64,000 nucleotides of DNA from Ariolimax columbianus (taxonomy: Eukaryota; Mollusca; Gastropoda; Stylommatophora; Arionidae), in assembly GCA_036924085.1 (NCBI GenBank), contig JAVGWX010000011.1, positions 15,078,108 through 15,142,107 on the forward strand. The letters run 5' to 3'. Under the pieces are notes generated by a model that saw only the letters and a program-made list of their open reading frames with translations, made no database searches and was not told where the DNA came from. Shown here one piece after another: positions 43,921-55,799 of this stretch (its first letter is position 1; each line of letters begins with the position of its first letter). A program made the position numbers and the translations under genes.

Positions 43921-44284
43921 ACTGCTTTTAATCGTTTTTAATAACACAACGATGGATAATTTTGTTTTCTCCTTGGGCAAAAGCATTTTGGTCAATCCTC
44001 GTTTTCGACACGTTTAAGGTTACCCAGCTGTAGATGAGTATCTGGCTTATTGATAAGATAGAAATGGCAGCAAACTGACCACCTTATTTCATAAAAAAGC
44101 TGAGTCCTAGTACAATGAAGCCTATAATCCTTCATCCCGACAGCAGTATCTGGTGTGGAACTACTTTTAAGTTAGGTGATTTCTTAAAGGGATATTGTGT
44201 GATGTTTTTGTTATTTATTGTTTTGTTTATATATTTCTAGGTTTAGAGACAAGCTTCAGAAATATTTGATCTAAATGTGTTGCA

Positions 44285-44430
44285 GGAACTCATTCACTCA
44301 CTCACTAACTCACTCACTCACTCACTCCCTCACTCACTCACTCACTCACTCACTCCCTCACTCACTCAGTCACTCATTTATTCATTCACTCATTCATTAT
44401 CTCAATCCCTCATTAACACATTCACTCAAT
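44285..44430. repeat. (CACT)n microsatellite
   Basis: CTCACTCACTCACT runs with CATT variants toward the right. Confidence 0.95.
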
Positions 44431-44439
44431 AATTCATTG

Positions 44440-44655
44440 GGATTCTGTAGCGAAGTGGTTAAGCCGTCTGCCTCGTGATCACGTGGTGTGGTTTCAAGTG
44501 ATCAAGTGACTCCGGACTCCGTCGTCTTTTTCACGGGTGCTTGATGTGGAGTCCCCTGCATCTCGTAGTCGCCCCTAGTCGTCTTGTCCTTGAATTGCCC
44601 TTGGGGCTGGGCGGCTCGTGACGAGAGAGTGAGGATACAGAGTAGGGCAGTTAAT
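44440..44655 (+). repeat. tRNA-derived SINE
   Basis: Head TAGCGAAGTGGTTAAGCCGT plus CTGCCTCGTGATCACG, followed by a damaged B-box and GACTCCGGACTCCGTCG. The copy at 59.29-59.42 kb keeps the B-box GGATTCGACTCC. Confidence 0.75.
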
Positions 44656-44775
44656 CCTTCCTAACAATATATGTTATTGTCTTTCAAGCGTTAATCTCCA
44701 TACCATAGTCAAGAGCTGTATCAATCAATTGATCGATAAATCAGACATTCTCTCTGACCACTCCCTTTCTCACAG

Positions 44776-44962
44776 CTACAATGACAGTCTTCGAGATCAA
44801 AAGTTTTCAGTTCTGGAAGATTGGGAGCACACTACTGCAGCTGAATTCAGCTCAAAACTTGGTACCGGCGGCTTGGTTAGTGACGACCAAGAAACTACGT
44901 GTAGCTGTACATCGCTTGAAATGGAAGATGAAACACTGTCATTAGTAGCCGCACTGAGTATG
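44776..44962 (+). CDS. Large unknown protein, exon B
   Basis: The acceptor CCCTTTCTCACAG ends at 44775 and the donor ATG|GTAAGT has GT at 44963. The exon completes a Ser codon (AG|C), then encodes YNDSLRDQKFSVLEDWEHTT, AAEFSSKLGTGGLVSDDQET and TCSCTSLEMEDETLSLVAAL, and ends in phase 0 after Met. Acidic and Ser/Thr-rich. Its frame is consistent with exons A and C on both sides, which is the main evidence that this is a real gene. A SINE starts about 10 bases into the following intron. Confidence 0.8.
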
Positions 44963-44971
44963 GTAAGTAAT

Positions 44972-45385
44972 AGGAGGCTCAGTAGTCTCTAGATAAAGTT
45001 TACGCCTCGGGTGCCAGAGTTAGCGGGTTCGAATCGCGGTGTAGACCGGCATTTTTGTTCCCGTGAATCTTCTGGTAAAAATTCCCCTGATCTCTAGGTA
45101 GTGAGATCAGGCTCGCTTGTTCAGTGTAGAGCACGTTAAAAATTCGTTGGTAGTTGGAAATTGAAAATTCCAATTACAAATCTACCCAAGTTATTTCCTC
45201 AGGTGGTTTGTTAAGAGCAGCCATATATGGCGCCTAACTGGCTGCGCGTCTACTTAGCTCTAGTGTTTGAGTCTATTAAGATGGACTCGCACATCGTTTA
45301 AACCACTCTTCAAGAATCTGGTATACAGACTGTAGATTCTTCTAAACCAGTATAAAGAAGTTAGGTGTAGTTTAAGTTTTTGCTG
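44972..45385 (+). repeat. tRNA-headed SINE with a CR1-like LINE 3' tail
   Basis: Head GAGGCTCAGTAGTCTCTAG, then CCTCGGGTGCCAGAG and B-box GCGGGTTCGAATCGC. The body carries GAGCAGCCATATATGGCGCC and GATGGACTCGCACATCG. The tail GTATACAGACTGTAGATTCT plus TCTAAACCAGTATAAAGAAG is nearly the same as the 3' ends of the CR1-like LINEs at 4.95, 47.53 and 62.48 kb. Confidence 0.85.
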
Positions 45386-45469
45386 CTGCTACTGCTGTTG
45401 TTGTTGCTGTTATTATTGTTATTCCAATAGTGATCTGTTGAGTTCTGCAATCTTTAAGAATTATCTCTA

Positions 45470-45955
45470 CCTTTTCAATGGCTCAACATCTTTACGAAGA
45501 GCCGAACAGTTCATAAGAACAACAAACAAAGAAACTTGACTGAACGGATGCACCATGGGAAACACATGTCTCCAGACATTTGGAAAGCCCCAATCTGAAT
45601 GACAGTATCCATCAACTCACAAGGAAGGATCAGAGCATCATTTTCGGGATGAGAGCCAAACACATCCCACCTTACAAGCGCCTGAACAGAATCCAACCAC
45701 AATACACTCCTGGGGGCTAGTTGTGAACACGCCCATACGAAACTGTTGATCATCCTCTCTTTGAGTGCTCAGTGTTAGAAAAATACTTCTTCCTCCGAGA
45801 TCAGATGGATGGAACACATTGCAGGGCACTACACAACAACTGACAAACACTTGCAGATATTATTACACGGCATTTGGCCGAAGGGCGAGAGCTCGAATGC
45901 TGTTGGATCCGTAACAACAAGAAGTCCGGAGGTGTTTTTTTTTTAGCTAAATGGT
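45470..45955 (+). mobile_element. I-clade LINE C-terminal fragment
   Basis: Broken frames read IIFGMRAKHIPPYKRLNRIQ, PQYTPG and RPYETVDHPLFECSVLEKYF, then HLAEGRELECCWIRNNKK. Same family as 1.9 and 17.1-17.4 kb. Confidence 0.75.
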
Positions 45956-46109
45956 TTTCGGCAGTGCTCCTAAACCAAACTTGCATGTGATGGAATTCAT
46001 GAACCGGCAATATCATACCAATATGGGATGTGAATTCATTTAAAATGTGTGATAAATTCGGATGTACTGGCCGGAACTGGAAAGAAACGCAGTACAACAC
46101 ATTCTGCCG

Positions 46110-46480
46110 TAGGACACTTCTCTATACCTAAGACCAACTTGAGTGTCGCCTCTTCTTACTAACATTTAAGTTGATCTTTTTTGTGCAAATACCAATCTAG
46201 AAACTGGCGTTTATTATCAAGAGATAAATCTGTCTTTTTTAACGAAATTATAGATGTTTTTAATAATAACATTACAAAAAAATGCTATAGAGATATATTT
46301 ATTAGCTGTCTTTTAGTAGCAATTATATAAATAAATCTATCTCCAAGTCAACTCAGGCCCCCAAACAAGATTGACTCCTACATGAAATAAATTATACCAT
46401 CCCGTTCCTGTGCCCAGTAAAAAATAGATTTAGTCCTGTAGTAGATTCTGGCCCACTGTGGAATTCTTGAAAACGAGAAC
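46110..46480. other. No gene seen
   Basis: AT-rich intronic sequence. Confidence 0.4.
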
Positions 46481-46489
46481 GCAAAATAT

Positions 46490-46920
46490 GCTCGCAAAAG
46501 CTGGAAATGGTGACTCCAGACTCGCCATCAACATAGCTGTAACGAAGCAAAGGCACTCATCATGAGGATGGAATAGAAAGAACAGCACAAAAAAATACAA
46601 ACCAGAAAATGACAGCATAAACAAACTTGGCAGAGATGGGCAGACAAAGATATTAAGATTCCTAACGAGACATTGCAGACTAAAGGCCCACCTCCCCAGG
46701 ATGGATCTCAGGGACACCACCATGTGGGATTGCAGAGCAGCCAAGCAAATACCAGAGACAGGACTGTGCCCCACTTATGCAGACCAAAGAGAGGCAGTCT
46801 GGACAGGATGAGCGACCGTGCTGGAAAAACTGTGAGGGACCGGAAGACCTGATACCCACAGTCACCTTGGTGAATCTCATCGGACTAGAAACATAGCACC
46901 AGTTGATTGAAGGAGGAGAA
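46490..46920 (+). mobile_element. I-clade LINE C-terminal fragment
   Basis: GGCAGAGATGGGCAGACAAA matches 3.97 kb. Frames read LTRHCRLKAHLPRMDLRDTT and YADQREAVWTG. The 3' end is GGAGGAGAAGAG. Confidence 0.65.
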
Positions 46921-47054
46921 GAGTATTGTAGAGAGTTTCATTTTTAAATATTGCCACGTGTTTACACTGTCATAACGAGTAGTAAGTGAGTGTGTGTGTA
47001 TGGTCTCAAAGGAGGTGGGATCAGAGTGCCTGCATCCTAAATTTTCTCCAGTTC

Positions 47055-47588
47055 TTAGCATTAGTTAGACCAAGATTTGAGTATTGTGTACCGGTGTGGA
47101 GTCCTTATCAGAGATGGGATATAAACATGCCGGAAAGAATAAAAAAAAAAAAGACCGACAACGCTGATAGTTGGATTCCAGAATTACAGATATGAGGAAA
47201 GACTAAAAACAAGCCGACCTACAGTGTCTAGAAGAGAGAAGAATTCGTGGTGACAATACAGGTTTATAAGATGATCAGAGGAATGGATAAATTAGACTAT
47301 AACAAGTTTTTTTTTAAAATAGATCCACCCACAGGAACAAGAGGGCACAGCTACAAATTAACTAAAGTGAGGTCCAGATTAGATATTAGGAAATTTTTTT
47401 GTAGTCAGAGAGTGGTGAATGCTTGGAATGCATTACTACGGAGGTAGTGGAGGCAAGGACAGTTCATGCATTTAAGAATATATTGGATGCGTATAGCCTT
47501 TAGAGTAGGGTAATGTAAATTAAACTGGTTGTATACGGAATCTGCAGAGTCTTCTAAACCAGTATAAAGACGTTAAGTTAAGTTTAGT
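47055..47588 (+). mobile_element. CR1-like LINE, 3' end
   Basis: Reads LALVRPRFEYCVPVWSPYQR, then VTIQVYKMIRGMDKLDYNKF and TGTRGHSYKLTKVRSRLDIR with KFFCSQRVVNAWNALL, the canonical C-terminus of CR1/jockey-type ORF2. It ends with ACTGGTT...AACCAGT and (TTAAG)n. Confidence 0.88.
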
Positions 47589-47591
47589 CTT

Positions 47592-47780
47592 GACTTAAGT
47601 CTTGCCACTGGCCGTAGGTGGTCCGGGACCAGAGAACGAGGTTGATGACCAGCGCTGCTGCTTCTCTTCATCACTGTAATCCAACTACAGTGCAAGTTAC
47701 ATCATCAAGACAAAACCGTCTGCTGGTGTCGCCATCATCACGTGCGATGGGCAACTAACTGTAATATATATATATATTAC
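47592..47780 (+). repeat. Dispersed repeat, partner at 26.99-27.24 kb
   Basis: TCTTGCCACTGGCCGTAGGT and CTGCTGGTGTCGCCATCATC correspond to the left copy. It ends in a short TATATATATA run. Confidence 0.6.
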
Positions 47781-47799
47781 AGAGTCACCAGAGATCACA

Positions 47800-48894
47800 T
47801 CTTCAATTTGAGAACTTTGAATATTACAGAGCATACAATGCTGACCTATATACATGCTTCATAGATTACACCAAAGCTTTTAACTGCGTACTACATCAGC
47901 AACTATGGCAAATAATGAAAGACATGAGTTTTGCAACACATCTGATACATCTAATTGAAACACTTTGCATTGGCCAACAAGCTGCCGTCAGAGTTAACGA
48001 TTTCACCTCAGATTGGTTTGAGATCCTAAAAGGTGTTATGCAAGCCTGCATCCTTTTCCCCTACATTTTCGCGGAGAATATAATGCGAAAGGTAATAATG
48101 GATGAAAACTATGTGAATTTCGACCCATTCTCAATTGGAGGAAAAGATATTTCAGAACTAAGATATGCAGATGATACAGTTACGTTTTCAAACAGTATTC
48201 AGGTCCTGGTATATATCCTTACGTCCGTTCAGAAGAACAGTAAAGATCATATTTTCCTGAATGTTAAAAAAAAAAGATAAAAGAATGTTCATTGGCACAC
48301 ATAAATACCAACCCTTAGATCACTAATGGTAATGAAGAAATTGAACATGTGGATTATTTTGAATACCTTGATAACAAACGATGAGGGACTGTGCAAGGGA
48401 GATAAAGATACGATTGTCCATAGCGATGCAGAAACTGAATAGTATGCAAAATGTGTGTCACTATACAAACAAATAATTAAATTTGCAGATCTTCAGAACA
48501 TGGTTATTCCCGGTTGCAATGGTAAACATGGACCCTCACACAAATATTAAGAAAGAAGATCGGGGCTTGGGAGAAAATTTCTACAGGAGAATCCTCAAAA
48601 TACACTGGGTAAAGAAAATAACAAATAAAGCAATCATTCAAGATCTGAGTGTTGAAGAGAACTGGCTAATAAACCACGTAATGTCTCGGAAACTGAGATT
48701 TTTCGGCCACATCAAGAGCCATCACAGACTGGAAAAAGGATTTCTGGATGCCGATTAAGACGTAGATGGACACAAAACACCAAGGACACCCTAAACATGA
48801 ACATGCAGCAGGCGGGTAGACTGACTGCTGATAGAAATTCCTATCGAATGGATGTGAGAGTGACGTACTGCCAAGGAAATGCTAAATGATGATG

Positions 48895-48896
<2 letters not shown>
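47800..48896 (+). mobile_element. RTE-like LINE with intact YADD box
   Basis: Reads YTCFIDYTKAFNCVLHQQLW (RT motif with catalytic Asp) and FDPFSIGGKDISELRYADDT (the catalytic pair). After several frame breaks follow ILKIHWVKKITNKAI, NWLINHVMSRKLRFFGHIKS and a [20 protein letters not shown] end with CTAAATGATGATGAT. Dead but nearly complete over RT. Confidence 0.85.
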
Positions 48897-48973
<77 letters not shown>

Positions 48974-49008
48974 TATACGTGTGTGTGTGTGTGTGTGTGC
49001 CTGCGTGC
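48897..49008. repeat. (TA)n then (GT)n microsatellite
   Basis: About 70 bp of TA followed by GTGTGTGT and GCGTGCGTGT. Confidence 0.97.
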
Positions 49009-49242
49009 GTGTGCGTGAAGATAGAAAAGCATGTAAAGAGACAATTTTGAGATTCCAACCCCATATTAGCCAGTGAGAAAGATGTTTAGATCTTCTGAAA
49101 CTTGAAACACTTTATTAAATCATATCTGATTCATGCAATGAAAATTTCCTGTCACATAATATTAAATATGAAGGGAAGTTGTATTTATGAACTAATAAAT
49201 GAAAACATTTGGTAAAGTAATAATTTTAAATAATTTCTCTAG

Positions 49243-52200
49243 GATCATCGAAGGACAACTCTACCAGATGAAAGCACAAGTGCATCCCAACTAAGTGACG
49301 CTAATAGTTTACCATATGATCACGAAGATTTAAGCTTCACAGAAAATATTTATTTTGTTGCACATGAGAACGAACAGAGTAATAAAGAACAAGTCACAGA
49401 TTCTCCCAAAGAAATCAAGTCTTCAGAAAAGCAGTTCGAGATAGATATGGGATTTATGAATTTCAAGGATCTATTTTTGCATACCGTGTTAGAAAATGTT
49501 GTTGCCGAAGGTTTTCGAAGCAATGTCAAGAGTGCTCATGCTTCTGAAAATGCATGTATCTCAAACGGTGACAATGAATTTTATGTTGCTACGTCTTCTA
49601 TTGGTTTCAAGATACAAGCAGATGGTTTACCTTACACAAGACCAACAATGTTCATTCATGATTCAGATTCAAAGGGAATTGACTCTGTTCAGAAAAACTG
49701 GTATTCGGAATATGGATATAACGATGCTGATTCGACAAAACAGAAGAACAATGAGATTGTTTCTTATGATCCCAAACAACTATGTCTTAACATAAGTGCG
49801 GACATAAATTCGCTCGAAGACCTCAGATTGTCCAGCCTCCATAAAGATTTTTGCTCCTCAACATCTCAAAGTTTGACTATCTCGTTCTTGGAGACAGACA
49901 TTGAACAAAATGAAGTTAAAGAAAATCAACCTAAAGTAACAGCAGAAAATCAGCCTAAAGAAACAGCAGAAAATCAGCCTAAAGTGCGAGCAGAAAATGA
50001 AATTAAAGTAACAGCAGAAAATCAGCCTAAAGTACGAGCAGAAAATCAGACTAAAGTAAGAGCAGAAAATCAGCCTAAAGTAACAGCAGAAAATCAGACT
50101 AAAGTACGAGCAGAAAATCAGCCTAAAGTAACAGCAGAAAATCAGCCTAAAGTACGAGCAGAAAATCAGCCTAAAGTAACAGCAGAAAATCAGACTAAAG
50201 TAACAGCAGAAAATCAAACTAAAGTAACAGCAGAAAATCAGCCTAAAGTAACAGCAGAAAATCAGACTAAAGTAACAGCAGAAAATCAGACTAAAGTAAC
50301 AGCAGAAAATCACCATGAAATAACAGCTGAATATCAACATAAAGTAGCAGCGAAAAAAAAGCACAGAGTAGTGGTGAGAAATCAGCCTACAGTAACAGCA
50401 GAAAATCAGCATAATGTAACACCAGAAAATCAGTATAAAGTAACAGTTAAAAATAAGCATAATAATGTTTCAGTTGAAAATCAGCCTAAAGCAACAGTAG
50501 AAAATCAGCCTAAAGGAACAGTAGAAAATCAGCCTAGAGGAACAGTAGAAAATCAGCCTAAAATAAAAGTAGAAAATCAATCAACTGCATCACAAGACAA
50601 TCAATCAGAGGGGCAGCAAACAGATACATTAATACCAACGGTAGAATATCATTCTATAGTAGCCGTAGAAAGTCAACGTAAATCAGTCAAAGAGAATCAT
50701 CGTGTGGTAAATCAAGAAAACCAGTTTACAGCACATAAACACCATCAAATGAAAACATTTGAAGAAACACAGCCGTACTATAGGGATCATTCTTGCCGAA
50801 CTGACTTAACCCCTGGTATCGATCCTATTACTTCTAGAGAGATATTAGGTTCTGGTAATTTTAAGTTAGCAAGTGTAGTCTTTGGGGAAGATAACTCCAG
50901 TGTCAATGCTATCAGATCTGATGAATCATTTTCAGAGTCGTTGCAGCATGATGGTCTCAAGGATTCAGATGACGTTAAAGAAGATATATCACTACATTTG
51001 GGCTTCAACGGCAGGGATGTTTGCGAAATGATAGCTGCAAGTAATGGACTCCCTGTTACCCTAAAGTGTGTAGATATGTTGAAAATGTGTAATGGATTTG
51101 CAATTCCCATAAGCACATTGAATGAAGAGAACGCAATCATAAATGAATGTATAAGTAATGCTGTAAAGGGTGAAACCAATACGGAACAACATTTCTCGCT
51201 TATTGGTTCGCGCCATGATGTTCAATGCATGAGTTTAAATGATTTAACATCGAAGAATGCTGAAGACAAATGGTCGGATTCAGCAAACAGGGAGCTTAGT
51301 GAGACAAGATATGAACAGTTTGCCTTGCTGTCTGATCGACCTGAGACAGGCACCATTTTTTCCAAAAGAAGTCACAACTGTAATTCTCAGTTTACGTCCT
51401 CTCAATCAGAAATAGCTGCTGTAATAAATGAAACAGCGCAATCGCCTAGTGAAAATTCCAAAACTAAGGATGGTGCTTCAATTTTGGAGAATCATTCCTT
51501 GGAAAATAAGACAGAGTTACAACCCACGTTTCAGCACTTGGACAAATTTCACAACATCCATGATAACCGTATCATATATTTTGACGATTGCGCGAAATGT
51601 CACACTTCCTTCACTAACGTGAAAAGCATTTTGCCTGTTTCAAAGGTCAAGTCTTTTGCCCGAAAACTCGGGGACACCACAACACATAACAGCAGGCGAC
51701 TGGAAAGAGCATATTCGGAATATCAAGCATCAACAGTGGAAGCAAAATTGGCTGTTATTGGCAACAAATTTGCAGACACCAGGAAAAGAGCTTCTGTGAT
51801 TTCTCAGCTACGGCCAGGAAATCTCAGATCAACAGATGAGAGCAAGACTTACCCGTTCTCTGTTTTTAGTCAGACATCTCAGGCGAGTGTACAATCAGCT
51901 AGCATTCATTGCAGAAGTAGCGAATTGAAAAGTATTACAGATAAAACTAGAAAGTTTAATACAACTGTGCCAAACAACTTGTCCAAGGACACTTTTATAG
52001 CAGCATCGAAGAGAATTCTGAGCAAATTTAGTGTTAATGACAAACTCGAGACGTTGAAAGACAGGTCCACGGGTTCTGGCAGTACAAATTCCCTAAGTAG
52101 ACCAAACTTGAATATAGTTCCAGCTACTACTAGAAACTACGCACCAATGAAAGTGCTGAGCAGATGTCAGAGCTCAGGAATTGATCGTGTATCGCGTATG

Positions 52201-53688
52201 ATTGACACGGATGTAATCGCAAATCCAAAACTGAGTCCAATATTATCTAAAAGAGGACATCCTGTTACTGGCGGTACCCTGTCAGCGTCTCATGGTGTCA
52301 TTGAAGATCATGATACGTTACCTTTTGGGCAAATAGGAAGAACCACTTTAGACCAAACTCGCATAATTAATATATCTCCAGCAGTCAAAAACTATGCTGG
52401 ATTGAATTTCACTTCCAACTTTAGAAGCCCACATGAAGAAGAACAAGATGAAACAGCTCAAACCACTTCAGATAATGACGCGTCCACATTCATAGGCTTA
52501 CCTTCAATTGTAACTCCTTCGTCGGTTGGAACTCTCTTACCTAAATTCTCTCCGCCAATTGATCTCATCCATGTGAAGGAACCTTGCTGTAAAGAAGGCA
52601 TACATTCATGCATTTCCTCATTTTTTAGAGCACGCTTCGCCAAGCCAGTCTCACAAACACCTGAGAGTTCTGTTGATGCGTCCACACAAGAAGTAAAGTT
52701 GCATTCTCTGCCAGTTGGTTCTTCAGGTCATGGATATGTTTCATATAATAGGGAAGAGAAATCATCCTGTGTTGATGCTCCATACACCAGAACTGTACAG
52801 GATGTTGAGGATTCATCTTCTGCTTGTAGGAAAACGCTGGAACTGCGAAACAAAGAAATAGATCAAGAGTTTAAATGCGATAAAAGTAGTGAAAGCGTGT
52901 TATCACACTCAACATATACTATGTCCACCTATGATTTGGATCATAGCACGGAACAGTTAAATAACCCGATACTGAATGATAGAGACGTTGAAGAAATCGA
53001 AGAAGAACAGTCTCAATTTCCAATGCCGAATGGTAGAGATATATTTCTAGCTGGACTTCAAGAACACAGCACACATGATGCTAAAGCATCATCAAACAAG
53101 ATATTTATGAACGATTTGACACCATCCTACGATTTCAGCGATATTGTAGAACATTTTAAATATAATTCTTTTCTAAACAAATTACTGGATAAGCCAGAGG
53201 TTGGATCGTATTTTGAATATGGCTCCAGGTCTAGGACAGATTCGAGTAACGAGAAAGGTAAAAATGTTAAAAAGAGTGACAAGAATGTACATAAAATAGC
53301 TCATGTCCCTGATATGCGTGGGTTCAAACCTAGCAGAGTTTCTACTAGTCGAAAGACAGACGACTCAAACCTTTTACCTCCGATTAATTTTAAACGGCGT
53401 GGTGTTAAAAATGCACTTCACGAGAAAAAAGGTCTTAAGAACACATCAGATTACCCACTCACGATGGATGAATTCGACTCTTTGCCGCCATGGGAAACAT
53501 ATCAACGAGCACAAAAAGTGAACTCTTTGATACAACCATGTCAATGTTTGTGTATCGGGGAGGATTTTGGATATCAAAGAGGTGTTGTAAACATGTCGGT
53601 CGTAAAGAAGCCATATCAAAAAGCTGATTCAGACTATGCGTCAGGTTACGATCCACGGATTGAGTCTGGAGAAAGAGATGTCAGAATG
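49243..53688 (+). CDS. Large unknown protein, exon C (1482 codons) with octapeptide repeats
   Basis: The acceptor TAATTTCTCTAG ends at 49242. The exon opens in phase 0 as DHRRTTLPDESTSASQLSDA, stays open for 4446 nt and ends AGAATG|GTAAGA (GT at 53689), again phase 0. From the internal Met at 49447, residues about 159-380 are 27-28 copies of an octapeptide, consensus ENQPKVTA. The rest is Ser/Asn/Asp/Glu-rich without a membrane segment or recognised domain. The C-terminal end is more ordered-looking: YPLTMDEFDSLPPWETYQRA, then a Cys pair in QPCQCLCIGEDFGYQRG. Most likely an intrinsically disordered scaffold or structural protein; I do not know its function. Correct phase on both sides and a frame of this length outside the repeat argue strongly that it is coding. 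Confidence 0.9.
49915..50585 (+). repeat. 24-bp coding repeat, about 28 copies
   Basis: GCAGAAAATCAGCCTAAAGT plus AACA-type units. The first 16 are nearly identical (variants P/T, T/R); later ones diverge, and one unit has 9 residues instead of 8 without loss of frame. Confidence 0.95.
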
Positions 53689-55505
53689 GTAAGACTTGTG
53701 TGATAAAACTAGAGATAAGATTCTCATTACATATTTGCACGTCATTAGTTATTATTACTATTACTAGTATTAGTGACGATAATATTTACTACTTTAGGAG
53801 AAGGAGATAAGTCTCACTTCTGGTCAGGCAAAGAATGATGATCGGAGATGTTTTACAAGATCTGGTTAGAAATACAAGCCAAGATATCCATCCCACTTTC
53901 ACGCAGGCTTCGCGGAAACTGTTTTCATGGCAGGCTGAACCTTCTTCACGCCACATAATTTTTTACGAAAATTTTCGTAGCTTGATATCTTGCTATAGTA
54001 GTCGACTTTCACAATTTGTAACTTTTCTGTTTGTTTGTCAATAAATATGATTTGTGTGTGTGTAGAGACACAATTGAATAAAGAACTTATGGGTGTTATT
54101 GGTTTTGTTGTGTTAGTTTCTGAGATACAAAAAGATGACGTTTAAAATTTATTAAAATCTTTGAAAATATTTGGACTCGACCGCTAGGCATAGTCGCTCC
54201 GAAAGAAAACCATGGAAACCACAACAACGTATATGTACTGTGTTTACAATATCGACACAACTGTTAGTTACCAGTTCAAACGTAGTTCTTTCATCTAAAC
54301 AAACAAAATAAACAGACCTACTTGATAAAGATCTTTCCCAACAACCTACTTCACCTTTTGCAAAAAGTCGGCTTGCTTCAAACGACGTATAAAAATTAAA
54401 ATTGTTCAAAAGCCATTTGTAATCTAACATACGATACTTTTACCAGTAACATATCGTGTGTAGATGGTGACCTATTCAGCAGTAAAAAAAATTGCAATCG
54501 GTAGGGTCTCCGTTCCCCACAAAAAATCAACGTGATTCCCTTAGTAGTCAAGCATAACACAACCGCCTGGAGGTTCCCGAAAGGGCTGCCGTATATCTGG
54601 TTGTTTTAGAACTGACCTGTCTTTATTAAGTGCTTTTGTCAATCTACACTCTGTGATTTTGAGTTGCATATACACTTTCATACAAACTGGATTGTGGCCT
54701 GAAGTGATATCTGCTCATGGATATGTCTTGGTGTTTTTGACAATATTTCTGAATCTGTGTCTGATCATAATAAAAATCAATTTGATTTCTTGTCCTATCA
54801 CCTGGGCTTTTCCATGTATATAATTTTCAAATATGATGGTAAAAAAAAGTGTTACAAATACTAAGTTTGTTTTCCTTGCAAAATTGTGTCAGTCTTTCTG
54901 CTTTTGCATTCTTAGTTCCAATTCCGTATATTCCCGTGATGTTTTTATATTCCCCTTTTCCTACCTCATATATTTTACATGACCCTGACTAAATTGTTTG
55001 ACCAGTATGTTTTGCATGGCCAAACGTTAGTCGTTTTTCCTTTCTTTAAAACCCATGTACGGCACTTGTTTATCTGGGGTAAAATTCAAACCTAAGCTGC
55101 ACACTACATGGTGACTGCAGGACAAACGACCTTATTCCTAAGCGCCATACATCCACCTATTGGACTCCATTAATGCGATTAATAATCAATTTCAGTCGAC
55201 CTTCCGACCCAACAAGGAGCGTATACAGACACTAGATATAGATCAGATAAGTAGACCATTTTTACTTTTTTTGTTGATTTGCTAGTTTAGTATTGTTGGT
55301 ATTTGTTGCTCTTGATGAAGGCCTATTGGTAGCAACGTAGGTTTTATTTATGTTCTCGTCTCGGTGCGGTATCTGGACCATATCCATTAACAAATTTTGA
55401 TTAAACTTAACTTTAATCAACTTTAACATTTTTTTTCTCATTTATTTTTTCCCATTAATGCGAATAAACACCGACGCGATATATTTTGTTGTTTTTTTCT
55501 GACAG
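53689..55505 (+). other. Intron C-D; no gene, traces of the 37-bp-unit element
   Basis: 54530-54600 (minus) matches the GGATCACG..GTAGT / GGAGG module and 54979-55022 holds one 38-bp unit (TGACCCTGACTAAATTGTTT). The rest is AT-rich and unassigned. Confidence 0.6.
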
Positions 55506-55758
55506 GGCTTCCAACCATCTTCTAGCATGAAAAAGCGAAATACTCTCTCCCGCGGCAGAAAAGAGAAATCTACTTTAAAGTCGAAAACATGTACATTAGA
55601 AAGACAATGCTGTTTCACTGATCGCATAGAGTTGTCGACAGAACCCGCTGTCGGTGTGGTGGATCTGGCTAAAGGGAAGATGTGTTGCGGTAGAAGAACG
55701 TACGAAGTGGTCAATGCGAAGCGGTCACGGGTCGAGATTTTAGAAAATATCTGCAAAG
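55506..55758 (+). CDS. Large unknown protein, exon D
   Basis: The acceptor TTTTTTTCTGACAG ends at 55505 and the donor TGCAAAG|GTAAAA has GT at 55759. It enters in phase 0 as GFQPSSSMKKRNTLSRGRKE, continues KSTLKSKTCTLERQCCFTDR, IELSTEPAVGVVDLAKGKMC and CGRRTYEVVNAKRSRVEILE, and leaves in phase 1. It is basic and Cys-containing, unlike the acidic exons before it. The phase match with exon C and exon E supports it. Confidence 0.85.
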
Positions 55759-55799
55759 GTAAAATATATTAAAGTAAACAAATTATGTTATAAACATTT

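Noticed and set aside
49858..50460. 200-codon minus-strand frame rich in FCCYFRLI
   Set aside because: It is the antisense shadow of the 24-bp coding repeat in exon C.
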